A stretch of DNA of 15,767 nucleotides from Actinomycetota bacterium (GTDB lineage: Bacteria; Actinomycetota; Thermoleophilia; Gaiellales; Gaiellaceae), in contig JACDCN010000018.1 of assembly GCA_013817555.1 (NCBI GenBank), forward strand, positions 1 through 15,767, given 5' to 3'. Position numbers and translations under genes: made by a program. Shown piece after piece: positions 1 through 8,772 of the stretch. Position 1 is the stretch's first letter, and the number at the start of each line of letters is the position of its first letter. Below the pieces are notes generated by a model. The model saw only the letters and a list, made by a program, of their open reading frames with translations, was not told where the DNA came from and made no database searches.

Positions 1-2
1 AT

Positions 3-2360
<2,358 letters not shown>

Positions 2361-2378
2361 GCCCGTCGCGGGCTTTGT
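2361..2378 (+). terminator. Short hairpin directly after secA stop
   Basis: Immediately after the secA stop, GCCCG-TCG-CGGGC forms a perfect 5-bp G/C stem with a 3-base loop, followed by TTTGT. It sits in the 47-base gap between secA and the convergent ppk, where a terminator is expected. The stem is short and the T-run has only three bases, so it may be a weak intrinsic terminator or chance. Confidence 0.35.
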
Positions 2379-2407
2379 AGCCGCCGACCGAACCGAAGGA
2401 GAGACCG

Positions 2408-4510
2408 TCAGTCGACGCGGCGAGTGCCGCGGCGCGCCCGCTCGGCCGCTCGGCGAGTCATCGCCGCGTAGTGCGAGTGCCGCTTGTCCGACTTGCCGGA
2501 AGTCGCGCGTGTCCAGCTGCCGTCCGAGCCGAGCAGCCACGCGTTTGCGTTGTCCGCGAGCGCGCTGTCGAGGATGGCGTGCACTTCCTGGCGCGCGCGG
2601 ATGCTCTCGATGGGAACGAGGACTTCGATGCGGTGATCGAGGTTGCGCGTCATCAGGTCGGCGCTTCCCACGTACGTCGTCGACCGCTCGCCGGCCTCGA
2701 ATGCGAACACGCGACTGTGCTCGAGGAAGCGCCCGACGATCGAGCGAACGCGAACGTTCTCCGAGAGGCCCTCGACGCCAGGGCGAAGCGCGCAGGTCGA
2801 GCGTGCGATGACGTCGATCTCGGCCCCCGCCTGTGACGCGGCGTAGAGCTCCTCGACCATGCCTGGATCGACGAGGTGGTTCAGCTTGAGCCGAATGCGA
2901 GCCGGCTCCCCCTCCGCGGCCGCCGCCGCGACTGCGCGGATCTCGTCGACCAGGCCGCTGCGGAGGGTGAAGGGCGCCACGAGCAGCTTGCGGAAGTCCT
3001 GCGTGCGGCCGAACCCAGTGATGTGGTTGAAGAGCTCGGCGACGTCCGCGGTGATGTCCTCGTCCGCGGTGAAGATGCCGATGTCCTCGTATTGGCGAGC
3101 CGTAGCGGCGTGGTAGTTGCCAGTGCCGATGTGTGCGTACCGGCGCAGAACCCCGCCTTCGCGACGCACGACAAGAGTCGTCTTCGCGTGAATCTTCATG
3201 TCGGGGAAGCCGTAGGCGACGTGAACACCCGCCTCTTCGAGCGCGCGCGACCATTCGATGTTCCGGCGCTCGTCGAATCGCGCCTTGAGTTCGACCAGGC
3301 ACACCGCTTGCTTCCCCTCTTCGGCTCCCTGGATGAGCGAGCCCACCAGAACGCTGTCGTTGCTCGTACGGTAGACCGCGGTCTTCATCACGATGACGTC
3401 GGGGTCCAGGGCGGCTGCCTGGGCGAAGGTCTCGAAGCTGGCGCGGTACGAGTCATAGGGCTGATGCACGAGGATGTCGCCTCGTCGAATCTCGTCGAAG
3501 AAGCGAGCAGGCTGGGTCTGTGCGCCTGCGAGTCGCGGGGGTACGACCGGCACGTGTGACTCGCCCATGAGGTCCGGACGCTCGATTAGTGCAAGCTCCA
3601 TGAGATCGGCGAGGTCGAGCGGACTTTCGATGCGGTAGACCTGAGACTCGTCCGCGCCCAGCCCGCGCGTCAGTCGCTCCACCATCTGCTCGGATGCCGA
3701 CGAGCTCACCTCCAAGCGAACGACGTCGCCGAAGCGGCGCTTCCTAAGCTCGGTCTCGACGGCCTCGAGGAGATCCGCCGCGTCATCGGAGACCTCGAAG
3801 TCAGCATCCCGCGTGACCCGGAAGACCGCCCGCTCGACCACGGACACACCCGGGAAGAGGCGCGGCAGGAAGTGTGCGATCACTCGCTCGAGCGACACGT
3901 AGAGGCCGCCTCGGCCGACGGCGAGGAAGCGCGGCAGCCCCTCTGGAATCTTGACCCGGGCCAGGCGCTCCTCGCCCGTGTCCGCATCTGCGACGAAGAC
4001 GGCGAGGGACAGTGACAGACCGGAGATATAGGGAAAGGGCTGGCCTGGGCCGACGGCGAGCGGCGTGAGGACCGGGTAGATCTCCCGCTCGAAGCGACGC
4101 TCGAGCTCCTTCAAGTCCTTCTTCTGGCAGTCCTTGACGCCACCGATGATGATCCCTTCTGCTGCAAGTGCGGGGCGGAGCTCCCGCTTCCAGAGTCTCG
4201 ACTGCCGTGAGGTGAGGTCGAGAACGCGTTCGCGAATCTCCGCGAGTGCCTGCTGTGGCGTGAGCCCGTCAGGCGAGTGCACCGTGAGCCCGGACTCCGC
4301 CTGGCCAAGCAGACCGGCGACGCGAACCTGGAAGAACTCGTCGACGTTCGAGGAGAGGATCGCGCAGAACTTCACGCGTTCGAGCAGCGGGATCGCGTCG
4401 TCTGCGGCGAGCTCCAGCACGCGCGCGTGGAAGTCGAGCAGTGAGAGCTCGCGGTTGAGCAGGCGCTTGCCGGGTGAGTCGATACGGGTTGTCACGTCAG
4501 CTTCATGCAT
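2408..4510 (-). CDS. ppk: Polyphosphate kinase 1 (PPK1)
   Basis: PPK1 reversibly transfers the gamma-phosphate of ATP to polyphosphate through a phosphohistidine. From the ATG at 4510 the protein has 700 residues (E. coli: 688). The N-terminal domain carries NRELSLLDF and SSNVDEFF. The two PLD-like catalytic halves carry the His of MKIHAKTTLVV (H441 here) and of GRFLEHSRVF (H598). Their 157-residue spacing equals that of E. coli H435/H592. Also visible are HIGTGNYHAATARQYEDIG and GSADLMTRNLDHRIEVL near the end. The C-terminus adds a short basic tail. The frame stays open to a GTG at 4570, which would add 20 residues. I prefer ATG 4510 because GGAAAG lies about 8 bases upstream of it, and the family motif then starts at a normal distance. 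It is convergent with secA and co-oriented with the PAP2 gene 271 bases upstream, so an operon with that gene is uncertain. Confidence 0.96.
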   Translation of the reverse strand: MHEADVTTRIDSPGKRLLNRELSLLDFHARVLELAADDAIPLLERVKFCAILSSNVDEFFQVRVAGLLGQAESGLTVHSPDGLTPQQALAEIRERVLDLTSRQSRLWKRELRPALAAEGIIIGGVKDCQKKDLKELERRFEREIYPVLTPLAVGPGQPFPYISGLSLSLAVFVADADTGEERLARVKIPEGLPRFLAVGRGGLYVSLERVIAHFLPRLFPGVSVVERAVFRVTRDADFEVSDDAADLLEAVETELRKRRFGDVVRLEVSSSASEQMVERLTRGLGADESQVYRIESPLDLADLMELALIERPDLMGESHVPVVPPRLAGAQTQPARFFDEIRRGDILVHQPYDSYRASFETFAQAAALDPDVIVMKTAVYRTSNDSVLVGSLIQGAEEGKQAVCLVELKARFDERRNIEWSRALEEAGVHVAYGFPDMKIHAKTTLVVRREGGVLRRYAHIGTGNYHAATARQYEDIGIFTADEDITADVAELFNHITGFGRTQDFRKLLVAPFTLRSGLVDEIRAVAAAAAEGEPARIRLKLNHLVDPGMVEELYAASQAGAEIDVIARSTCALRPGVEGLSENVRVRSIVGRFLEHSRVFAFEAGERSTTYVGSADLMTRNLDHRIEVLVPIESIRARQEVHAILDSALADNANAWLLGSDGSWTRATSGKSDKRHSHYAAMTRRAAERARRGTRRVD

Positions 4511-4587
4511 CGGCGACTTTCCATTGCGTCTGGAGGGCTGTCGTGCGCTGCCTGCTGTCTCTCGAGTCACCGACTCAGTGTGCCTGC

Positions 4588-4719
4588 TCAGCCGCGGTTC
4601 TTCGACTTTCCGCGTCTGCCTCGTCGACGGCCTTTTCGACCGCGGGTCGCTGACCCGATCTCGCGCTTGACGCTGCGGGCGGCGCGGGCTGCAGCGGAGA
4701 AGGAGGAACGGGGACTCAT
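4588..4719 (-). CDS. Possible small basic protein, 43 aa (unrecognised)
   Basis: In the 271-base gap between the PAP2 gene and ppk, a minus-strand ATG at 4719 opens a 43-codon frame. It starts MSPRSSFSAAARAARSVKRE and ends in an extremely Arg/Lys/Gly-rich tail (GRKGRRRGRRGKSKNRG). It has the same orientation as both neighbours and would sit between them. There is no convincing Shine-Dalgarno, and third-position G+C looks lower than in the neighbouring genes. If real, the composition suggests a nucleic-acid-binding or ribosome-associated peptide. It may equally be chance coding in G+C-rich spacer DNA. I do not recognise a family. The rest of the spacer holds only a 7-bp inverted repeat (CCGAAGG/CCTTCGG, about 4729-4763). 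Confidence 0.22.
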   Translation of the reverse strand: MSPRSSFSAAARAARSVKREIGSATRGRKGRRRGRRGKSKNRG

Positions 4720-4781
4720 GCGGCTAGACCGAAGGCTATGAACAGCACCGGTTGCTCCTTCGGACGAGTGCGCCGATGTCT

Positions 4782-5693
4782 TCAGCCGCTCTCGACGAGA
4801 GGCTCCTTCGCGCTGAGCCGTGGCACGAGCACCGCCGCGATTCCTCCCGCGAGCACCAATACGGGGACGGCGTTGCTCCAACCCCTCGGCGAGATCAGCT
4901 GAAGGGAGACGAGTCCCCAGGCGATCATCATGAAGCCGAAAGAGATGCTGACGACCTCGCGCGTAGCGGGCGCATTCGTGGGGCGCGGCTCCCGCCGGCC
5001 GTGAAGGAGCACGGCCACCGCCGCGGCGAACACAAACGTGAGCAAGCCGACGATGCAGTCGAGTACGTAGTGGTTGCCGGTTCCGACGATGACGACGAAC
5101 ACCAGCGCCGGGTATGCGAGCGTCGCCCAGGCAATTCGCGAGCGAGGCGCAAGCCAGAGTGAGGCGGCGGCGATGAAGACCGCGAAGCCGAAGTGTTGGC
5201 TGGCGATGGCGGCGGTCGAGTTGTGTATCAGGGTCTCGATCGATCCGGCGAGCTCATCCTGCCTCGGCGCCAGGCCGAAACCGAGCTCGGGCAGCCAGTG
5301 CGGCGGTGCGAGCGGATAGAGACCGATGGCGAGGAGCGCCGGCAGGAACGAGACGACGAAGATCGTGCGCAGCCTCGTGTACCGCTCGGGCGCGTAGACG
5401 CACGCGGCGGCCAGGAAACCGAACAGCGCCGGAGTGTGGATGCCCGTGTACATCCACTCGAGGATGCCGTCGAAGGGGGCAGTGGCGCCGAAGCGGATAA
5501 CAGAGTTCTCGACGTCGAGCCCAAGGGCGTGCTCCAGCCGTCGCACCGATTGAGCATGGGCGACGGAGGTCTCCACCGTGCCTTCGAGCGGGATGCGAGC
5601 CGCTTGCCACGCGAGCAGGACAAGCGCGACGAGACCCATCTCGACCTCGACCGGATGCCGCGTCCGAACTGCCCTTCTGAGAGACGTGATCAT
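4782..5693 (-). CDS. PAP2-superfamily membrane phosphatase / inositolphosphotransferase-like protein
   Basis: This is a 303-residue polytopic membrane protein with the conserved pieces of the PAP2 (type 2 phosphatidic acid phosphatase) fold, most like the Aur1/Ipt1-like branch (PAP2_3). APPHWLP at 129-135 matches the first part of the phosphatase motif, SQHFGF at 165-170 supplies the catalytic-type His, and GTGNHYVLDCIVG at 204-216 supplies the second His (H208) and Asp (D212). Hydrophobic segments are seen at about 18-31, 83-100, 110-127, 168-182, 186-204, 212-230 and two near the C-terminus (about 248-268 and 275-291). Such enzymes act on lipid phosphates or transfer head groups in the membrane; the substrate cannot be read from sequence. 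The start ATG at 5693 has AAAGGT about 12 bases upstream. It is divergent from prfB and lies upstream of ppk on the same strand. A role in phosphate or cell-envelope lipid metabolism is plausible but inferred. Confidence 0.85.
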   Translation of the reverse strand: MITSLRRAVRTRHPVEVEMGLVALVLLAWQAARIPLEGTVETSVAHAQSVRRLEHALGLDVENSVIRFGATAPFDGILEWMYTGIHTPALFGFLAAACVYAPERYTRLRTIFVVSFLPALLAIGLYPLAPPHWLPELGFGLAPRQDELAGSIETLIHNSTAAIASQHFGFAVFIAAASLWLAPRSRIAWATLAYPALVFVVIVGTGNHYVLDCIVGLLTFVFAAAVAVLLHGRREPRPTNAPATREVVSISFGFMMIAWGLVSLQLISPRGWSNAVPVLVLAGGIAAVLVPRLSAKEPLVESG

Positions 5694-5760
5694 CGTGTCG
5701 GACTGACCTTTCCCCGAACCCGTTGTGGCGAAGCACAGCCTTACACGACTGCACGCTTGG

Positions 5761-5813
5761 CTAGATGCTTGATCGGAAATTCCCGCGTCGCCAATTTCCG
5801 ATCAAGCATCTAG
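5761..5813. repeat. 21-bp perfect inverted repeat (palindromic stem-loop)
   Basis: The left arm 5761-5781 (begins CTAGATGCTTGATCGG, ends AAATT) and right arm 5793-5813 are exact reverse complements over 21 bases. They are separated by an 11-base G/C-rich loop, 5782-5792. The arms are clearly more A+T-rich than the surroundings and both outer ends are CTAG, a tetramer that is rare in many bacterial genomes. Pairing stops abruptly at both edges. The element lies between the divergent starts of the PAP2 gene (68 bases away) and prfB (9 bases away). There is no T-run on either side, so it does not look like a normal intrinsic terminator. It could be an operator, an mRNA leader hairpin, or a small mobile palindromic repeat. 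Confidence 0.95.
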
Positions 5814-5816
5814 GCT
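5788..5816 (+). promoter_or_regulatory. Candidate prfB promoter, possibly leaderless, overlapping the palindrome
   Basis: TCGCCA (5788-5793, 4 of 6 matches to TTGACA) and TAGGCT (5811-5816, TAnnnT) are 17 bases apart. The second box ends 6 bases before the GTG start of prfB. No Shine-Dalgarno precedes that GTG, and an in-frame TAG at 5811-5813 rules out an upstream start, so a leaderless transcript is possible. The spacer is filled by the right arm of the inverted repeat. This is a motif reading only. Confidence 0.28.
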
Positions 5817-5822
5817 CCTAGT

Positions 5823-6930
5823 GTGGCCGAGACGACACAGAGCCTCGACCAGCGGCTCGAGGAGATCGGTGCCCAGCTCGCCTGGGTCCGTGATTATCTT
5901 TGACCCGGAGGCGTTAGCCCGCGGACAGGCCGGGCTCGAGGAGGCGATGGGCGCGCCTGGTTTCTGGGACGACCAGGCTCAGGCCGCTCGGATCTCGATG
6001 GAGCACGCGCGCGCCACACGGAAGCTCGAGCGCTACGAACGACTTCGGCACGAGTACGAGGACGTGAAGGAGCTCCTCTCCTTCGGCGAGGGAGAGCTCG
6101 GCGCGGAGATCGCCGAGATGGTCGACTCGCTCGAAGGCGAGCTCGGGCACCTACAGGAGGACGCGCTCTTCACCGGGAAGTACGACGCAGGAGACGCGAT
6201 CCTCGAGATCCATTCGGGAACGGGGGGAACCGATGCCCAGGACTGGGCCGAGATGCTCCTGCGCATGTACCTCCGCTGGGCGTCCGACCGGGGATTCGAG
6301 CACGAGCTGCTCGAGGCCAGCCCGGGCGAGGAAGCGGGTCTCAAGTCGGCCACGGTCGCGGTCCGCGGCGAGAACGCCTATGGCGTCCTCAAGGCCGAGC
6401 GGGGTGTCCACCGCCTGGTGCGGCAGTCGCCCTTCGACGCCTCACATCGTCGCCACACCGCGTTCTCGCAGGTCGTCGTCGCGCCGCTCCTTCCCGACGA
6501 CGCGCCGGTCGAGATCGACGAGGCGGATCTCCGGATCGACACCTATCGCGCGAGCGGGGCCGGCGGCCAGCACGTGAACAAGACCGACAGCGCGGTGCGA
6601 ATCACGCACCTTCCGAGCGGAATCGTCGTCCAGTGCCAGAACGAGCGCTCGCAGACCTCGAACAAGCAGACGGCGCTCCGGATCCTGCGCTCGCGTCTCG
6701 CCGAGCTCGAGGAGGAGAAGCGGGAGGCCGAGCTGGCGCGGGAGCGAGGGGCGGCGCAGGACATCGGCTTCGGGAGTCAAATCCGCTCCTACGTGCTCCA
6801 TCCTTACCAGCTGGTCAAAGATCACCGCACCGACCACGAGGTCGGAAACGCGCAGTCCGTCTTGGACGGCGCCCTCGACGGCTTCGTCCAGTCCTATCTC
6901 CTCGCCAAGGCGGCGGGAAAAGTCCTGTAA
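5823..6930 (+). CDS. prfB: Peptide chain release factor 2, expressed by programmed +1 frameshift
   Basis: RF2 ends translation at UGA and UAA codons. The coding region is in two frames. GTG 5823 starts MAETTQSLDQRLEEIGAQLA..., and after 26 codons an in-frame TGA sits at 5901-5903. A +1 slip on CTT (5898-5900) continues at GAC 5902 (DPEALARGQ...) to the stop at 6928-6930. The joined product is 368 residues (E. coli 365). The SPF codon-reading tripeptide is at 202-204 (RQSPFDASHRRHTAF) and the peptidyl-hydrolysis motif GGQ at 247-249 (GAGGQHVNKTDSAVRITH), both within three residues of their E. coli positions. SPF identifies RF2 rather than RF1. The frame-2 GTG at 5821 would give an unrelated Arg/Ser-rich N-terminus and is not the start. 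There is no clear Shine-Dalgarno. The gene is first in the prfB-ftsE-ftsX direction and is the only gene here under such autoregulation. Confidence 0.95.
5890..5904 (+). promoter_or_regulatory. prfB programmed +1 ribosomal frameshift site
   Basis: TAT-CTT-TGA-C at 5895-5904 is identical to the E. coli prfB slippery site. When RF2 is scarce, ribosomes pause at the slow UGAC stop and tRNA-Leu slips from CUU to UUU, so RF2 controls its own synthesis. The usual upstream stimulator, an AGGGGG-like Shine-Dalgarno 3 bases before CUU, is not present. At that position is GTGAT (5890-5894), which could pair with the less used part of the anti-Shine-Dalgarno. Confidence 0.93.
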
Positions 6931-6954
6931 ACCAGCCGAGATGTCCGCTACAAT
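6926..6954 (+). promoter_or_regulatory. Candidate ftsEX promoter
   Basis: TACAAT at 6949-6954 matches five of six bases of the TATAAT -10 box in otherwise G+C-rich DNA. A weak -35 (TGTAAA, 6926-6931) lies 17 bases upstream, overlapping the prfB stop. It would start transcription near 6961, about 80 bases before ftsE, giving ftsEX expression independent of prfB. Confidence 0.38.
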
Positions 6955-7043
6955 CGGCGCTTCCCAAGAACCGGAGCGGCCTTCGCCGGCTGCGTCTTCC
7001 CTTTAGCCCGGTGCTGGATTACGACTCACAGACAGACGCGACG

Positions 7044-7805
7044 ATGACTGCATTGGCCGAGCCACAGACCGAGACTCTCGCTACTCCGCATCCGGTGGAC
7101 GCCGAGCCGAGCGGCTCGACGATGATCGTCTTCGAGAACGTCCGGAAGGTCTACGAGCCGGGAGTGGTCGCCCTCGAGGGCGTCTCGTTCACCATCGACA
7201 AGGGCGAGTTCGTCTTCGTCGTGGGGGCTTCCGGATCGGGGAAGTCGACCGTGATTCGTCTCCTGCTGAAAGAGATCGAGCCGACCGAGGGACGCATTGT
7301 CGTCGGTGGCCGCGACCTCTCGCGGCTTAAGCGCTCGAAGGTTCCGCTCCTGCGCCGGAACCTCGGCTGCGTGTTCCAGGACTTCAAGCTGCTCCCGAAC
7401 CGCACCGCGGCCGAGAACATCGGCTACGCGCTTCGCGTCCAGGGCCAGTCGAACGCGCAGATCCGCAAGAAGGTTCCGGAGGTGCTCAACCTGGTCGGGC
7501 TGGGGCACAAGATGAACTCCAGGCCAGAGGAGCTCTCGGGTGGCGAGCAGCAGCGCGTCTCGATCGCAAGAGCGTTCGTCAACCACCCCCCGCTGCTTGT
7601 TTGCGACGAGCCGACCGGAAATCTCGACCCGGACACCTCGGTCGGGATCATGCAGCTCCTGTACCGCATCAATCGCACGGGCACGACGATTCTCATGGTC
7701 ACCCACGACCGCGAGATGGTGGACAAGATGCGCAAGCGCGTGATCGCGCTCGAGGCGGGCAGGCTCGTCCGTGACGAGCGCCGCGGTGGATACACCGAAG
7801 AATGA
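7044..7805 (+). CDS. ftsE: Cell division ATP-binding protein FtsE
   Basis: FtsE is the ABC ATPase of the FtsEX complex, which transmits ATP hydrolysis across the membrane to switch on peptidoglycan hydrolases at the division site. All ABC motifs are present: Walker A GASGSGKST, Q-loop VFQDFKLLPNRTAAENI (typical of FtsE), signature LSGGEQQRVSIARAF, Walker B LLVCDEPTGNLDP and H-loop MVTHD. From ATG 7044 the product is 253 residues. From ATG 7122 (MIVFENVRKVYEPG) it is 227, the usual FtsE length, so the first 26 residues (Pro/Glu/Thr-rich) are either an extra tail or 5' leader. Neither ATG has a clear Shine-Dalgarno; I keep the longer frame because its codons show the local G/C third-position bias. 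It overlaps ftsX by 4 bases (ATGA). Confidence 0.94.
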   Translation: MTALAEPQTETLATPHPVDAEPSGSTMIVFENVRKVYEPGVVALEGVSFTIDKGEFVFVVGASGSGKSTVIRLLLKEIEPTEGRIVVGGRDLSRLKRSKVPLLRRNLGCVFQDFKLLPNRTAAENIGYALRVQGQSNAQIRKKVPEVLNLVGLGHKMNSRPEELSGGEQQRVSIARAFVNHPPLLVCDEPTGNLDPDTSVGIMQLLYRINRTGTTILMVTHDREMVDKMRKRVIALEAGRLVRDERRGGYTEE

Positions 7806-8680
7806 CGCGACTCCGGCTCGTTTTCTCCGAGGCGTTCCGCTCGATCGGCGCGAACCTCGCGACCACCTTCGCGTCGGTCGTGTCCGTGCTGATCGGGATG
7901 GTGCTGATCGGTGTCTTCGTCGGGATCGGCACGTGGCTCGTGTCCTGGTCGGAAGACAAGAAGCGGGAGCTCGCGGTTCATGTCTACGTCAAGGACGAGT
8001 CGACCCCGAAGCAGATCGACCAGCTTCGCGTCCTGCTCGAATCGGACGAGCGCGTCAAGGTCGGCGGCGTCGATTTCATCCCCAAGGCCGAGGCGCTCGC
8101 GATCATGCGCAAGCGCAATCCGGAGCTCACCGAGAATCTCGTCTCGAACCCGCTGCCCGCCTCGTTCGACGTCGTCCCCAAGCGGGGCGAGGACACGGCC
8201 AACATCGCCGCCACCGTCCGGAACGCAAAGCTCGCAGCGGTCGACGAGGTCCGGCACGGCAAGGAGGTCTCGGAACGGATTCTGCAGATCGCCCGGGCGA
8301 TCCAGCTGGTCTTCCTCGTCGTCGTGATCGTGCTCCTTGGCGCCTCGACGATCCTCATCGCGAACACGATTCGGTTGTCCATCTTCGCACGGCGTCGCGA
8401 GATCGAGGTGATGAAGCTCGTCGGGGCGACCAACTGGTTCGTCCGCGGTCCCTTCATGCTGGAGGGCGTTCTCACGGGTCTGGCCGGCTCGGTCGCGGCG
8501 GTCGCTCTCCTCTTCGTGGGGCGTGAGATCGCTGTCCCGCAAATCCTCGGGCACATCCAGGACGACCCCGACGTCCGTGCGCTCGCCTTCACCTGGACGG
8601 CAGCGCTCTTGATCGGAGTCGGGCTCGGGATCGGCGCGATCGGCTCCGGGCTGACGCTGCGCCGCTTCCTGCGCGTCTGA
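7802..8680 (+). CDS. ftsX: Cell division protein FtsX (permease-like)
   Basis: FtsX is the membrane half of FtsEX. The 292-residue protein has the family layout: a short cytosolic N-terminus, TM1 at about 21-47, an extracellular domain at about 48-165 that in the family binds a peptidoglycan hydrolase or its adaptor, then TM2 (about 168-190), a cytosolic coupling segment RLSIFARRREIEVMKLVGATNWFVRGPFMLEG, TM3 (about 220-242) and TM4 (about 262-285). The RRREIEVMKLVGA stretch is the conserved FtsX/MacB-type contact with the ATPase. The start ATG overlaps the ftsE stop, indicating translational coupling. No NlpC/P60 or M23 hydrolase gene follows as it does in some genomes, so the enzyme it controls must lie elsewhere. 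Confidence 0.95.
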   Translation: MTRLRLVFSEAFRSIGANLATTFASVVSVLIGMVLIGVFVGIGTWLVSWSEDKKRELAVHVYVKDESTPKQIDQLRVLLESDERVKVGGVDFIPKAEALAIMRKRNPELTENLVSNPLPASFDVVPKRGEDTANIAATVRNAKLAAVDEVRHGKEVSERILQIARAIQLVFLVVVIVLLGASTILIANTIRLSIFARRREIEVMKLVGATNWFVRGPFMLEGVLTGLAGSVAAVALLFVGREIAVPQILGHIQDDPDVRALAFTWTAALLIGVGLGIGAIGSGLTLRRFLRV

Positions 8681-8725
8681 CCTAAACCGGGGTCTGGTTG
8701 TAGGTAACCGCCTTCCCTGTGCTCG

Positions 8726-8745
8726 GGTCTGGCTTCAGCCAGACC
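8726..8745. repeat. Strong hairpin in ftsX-helicase spacer (REP-like or terminator)
   Basis: GGTCTGGCT and AGCCAGACC (8726-8734 / 8737-8745) are perfect 9-base inverted arms, folding in practice as an 8-bp stem with a TTCA loop. The 8-mer GGGTCTGG at its left edge (8725-8732) also occurs 35 bases earlier at 8690-8697. No T-run follows, so a classical intrinsic terminator is unlikely. The compact palindrome with a neighbouring partial copy resembles extragenic palindromic (REP) elements. It overlaps the expected -35 region of the helicase gene. Confidence 0.8.
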
Positions 8746-8760
8746 TCGGTCTTCGCCCGA

Positions 8761-8766
8761 TACCGT
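8761..8766 (+). promoter_or_regulatory. Candidate -10 box for a leaderless helicase transcript
   Basis: TACCGT (TAnnnT) ends exactly 6 bases before the helicase ATG at 8773, and no Shine-Dalgarno is visible upstream of that ATG. This spacing would put the transcription start at the ATG itself. No good -35 match is seen, so the call is weak. Confidence 0.25.
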
Positions 8767-8772
8767 GGTGTG

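Noticed and set aside
4729..4763. 7-bp inverted repeat CCGAAGG/CCTTCGG upstream of the small ORF
   Set aside because: The arms are short, the loop is over 20 bases and pairing does not extend on either side; likely chance.
5821..5901. GTG at 5821 as the prfB start, giving an uninterrupted frame
   Set aside because: The resulting N-terminus (WPRRHRASTSGSRRS...) is unlike RF2, while the other frame from 5823 gives an RF2-like amphipathic start and ends at the classic CTT-TGA-C site.
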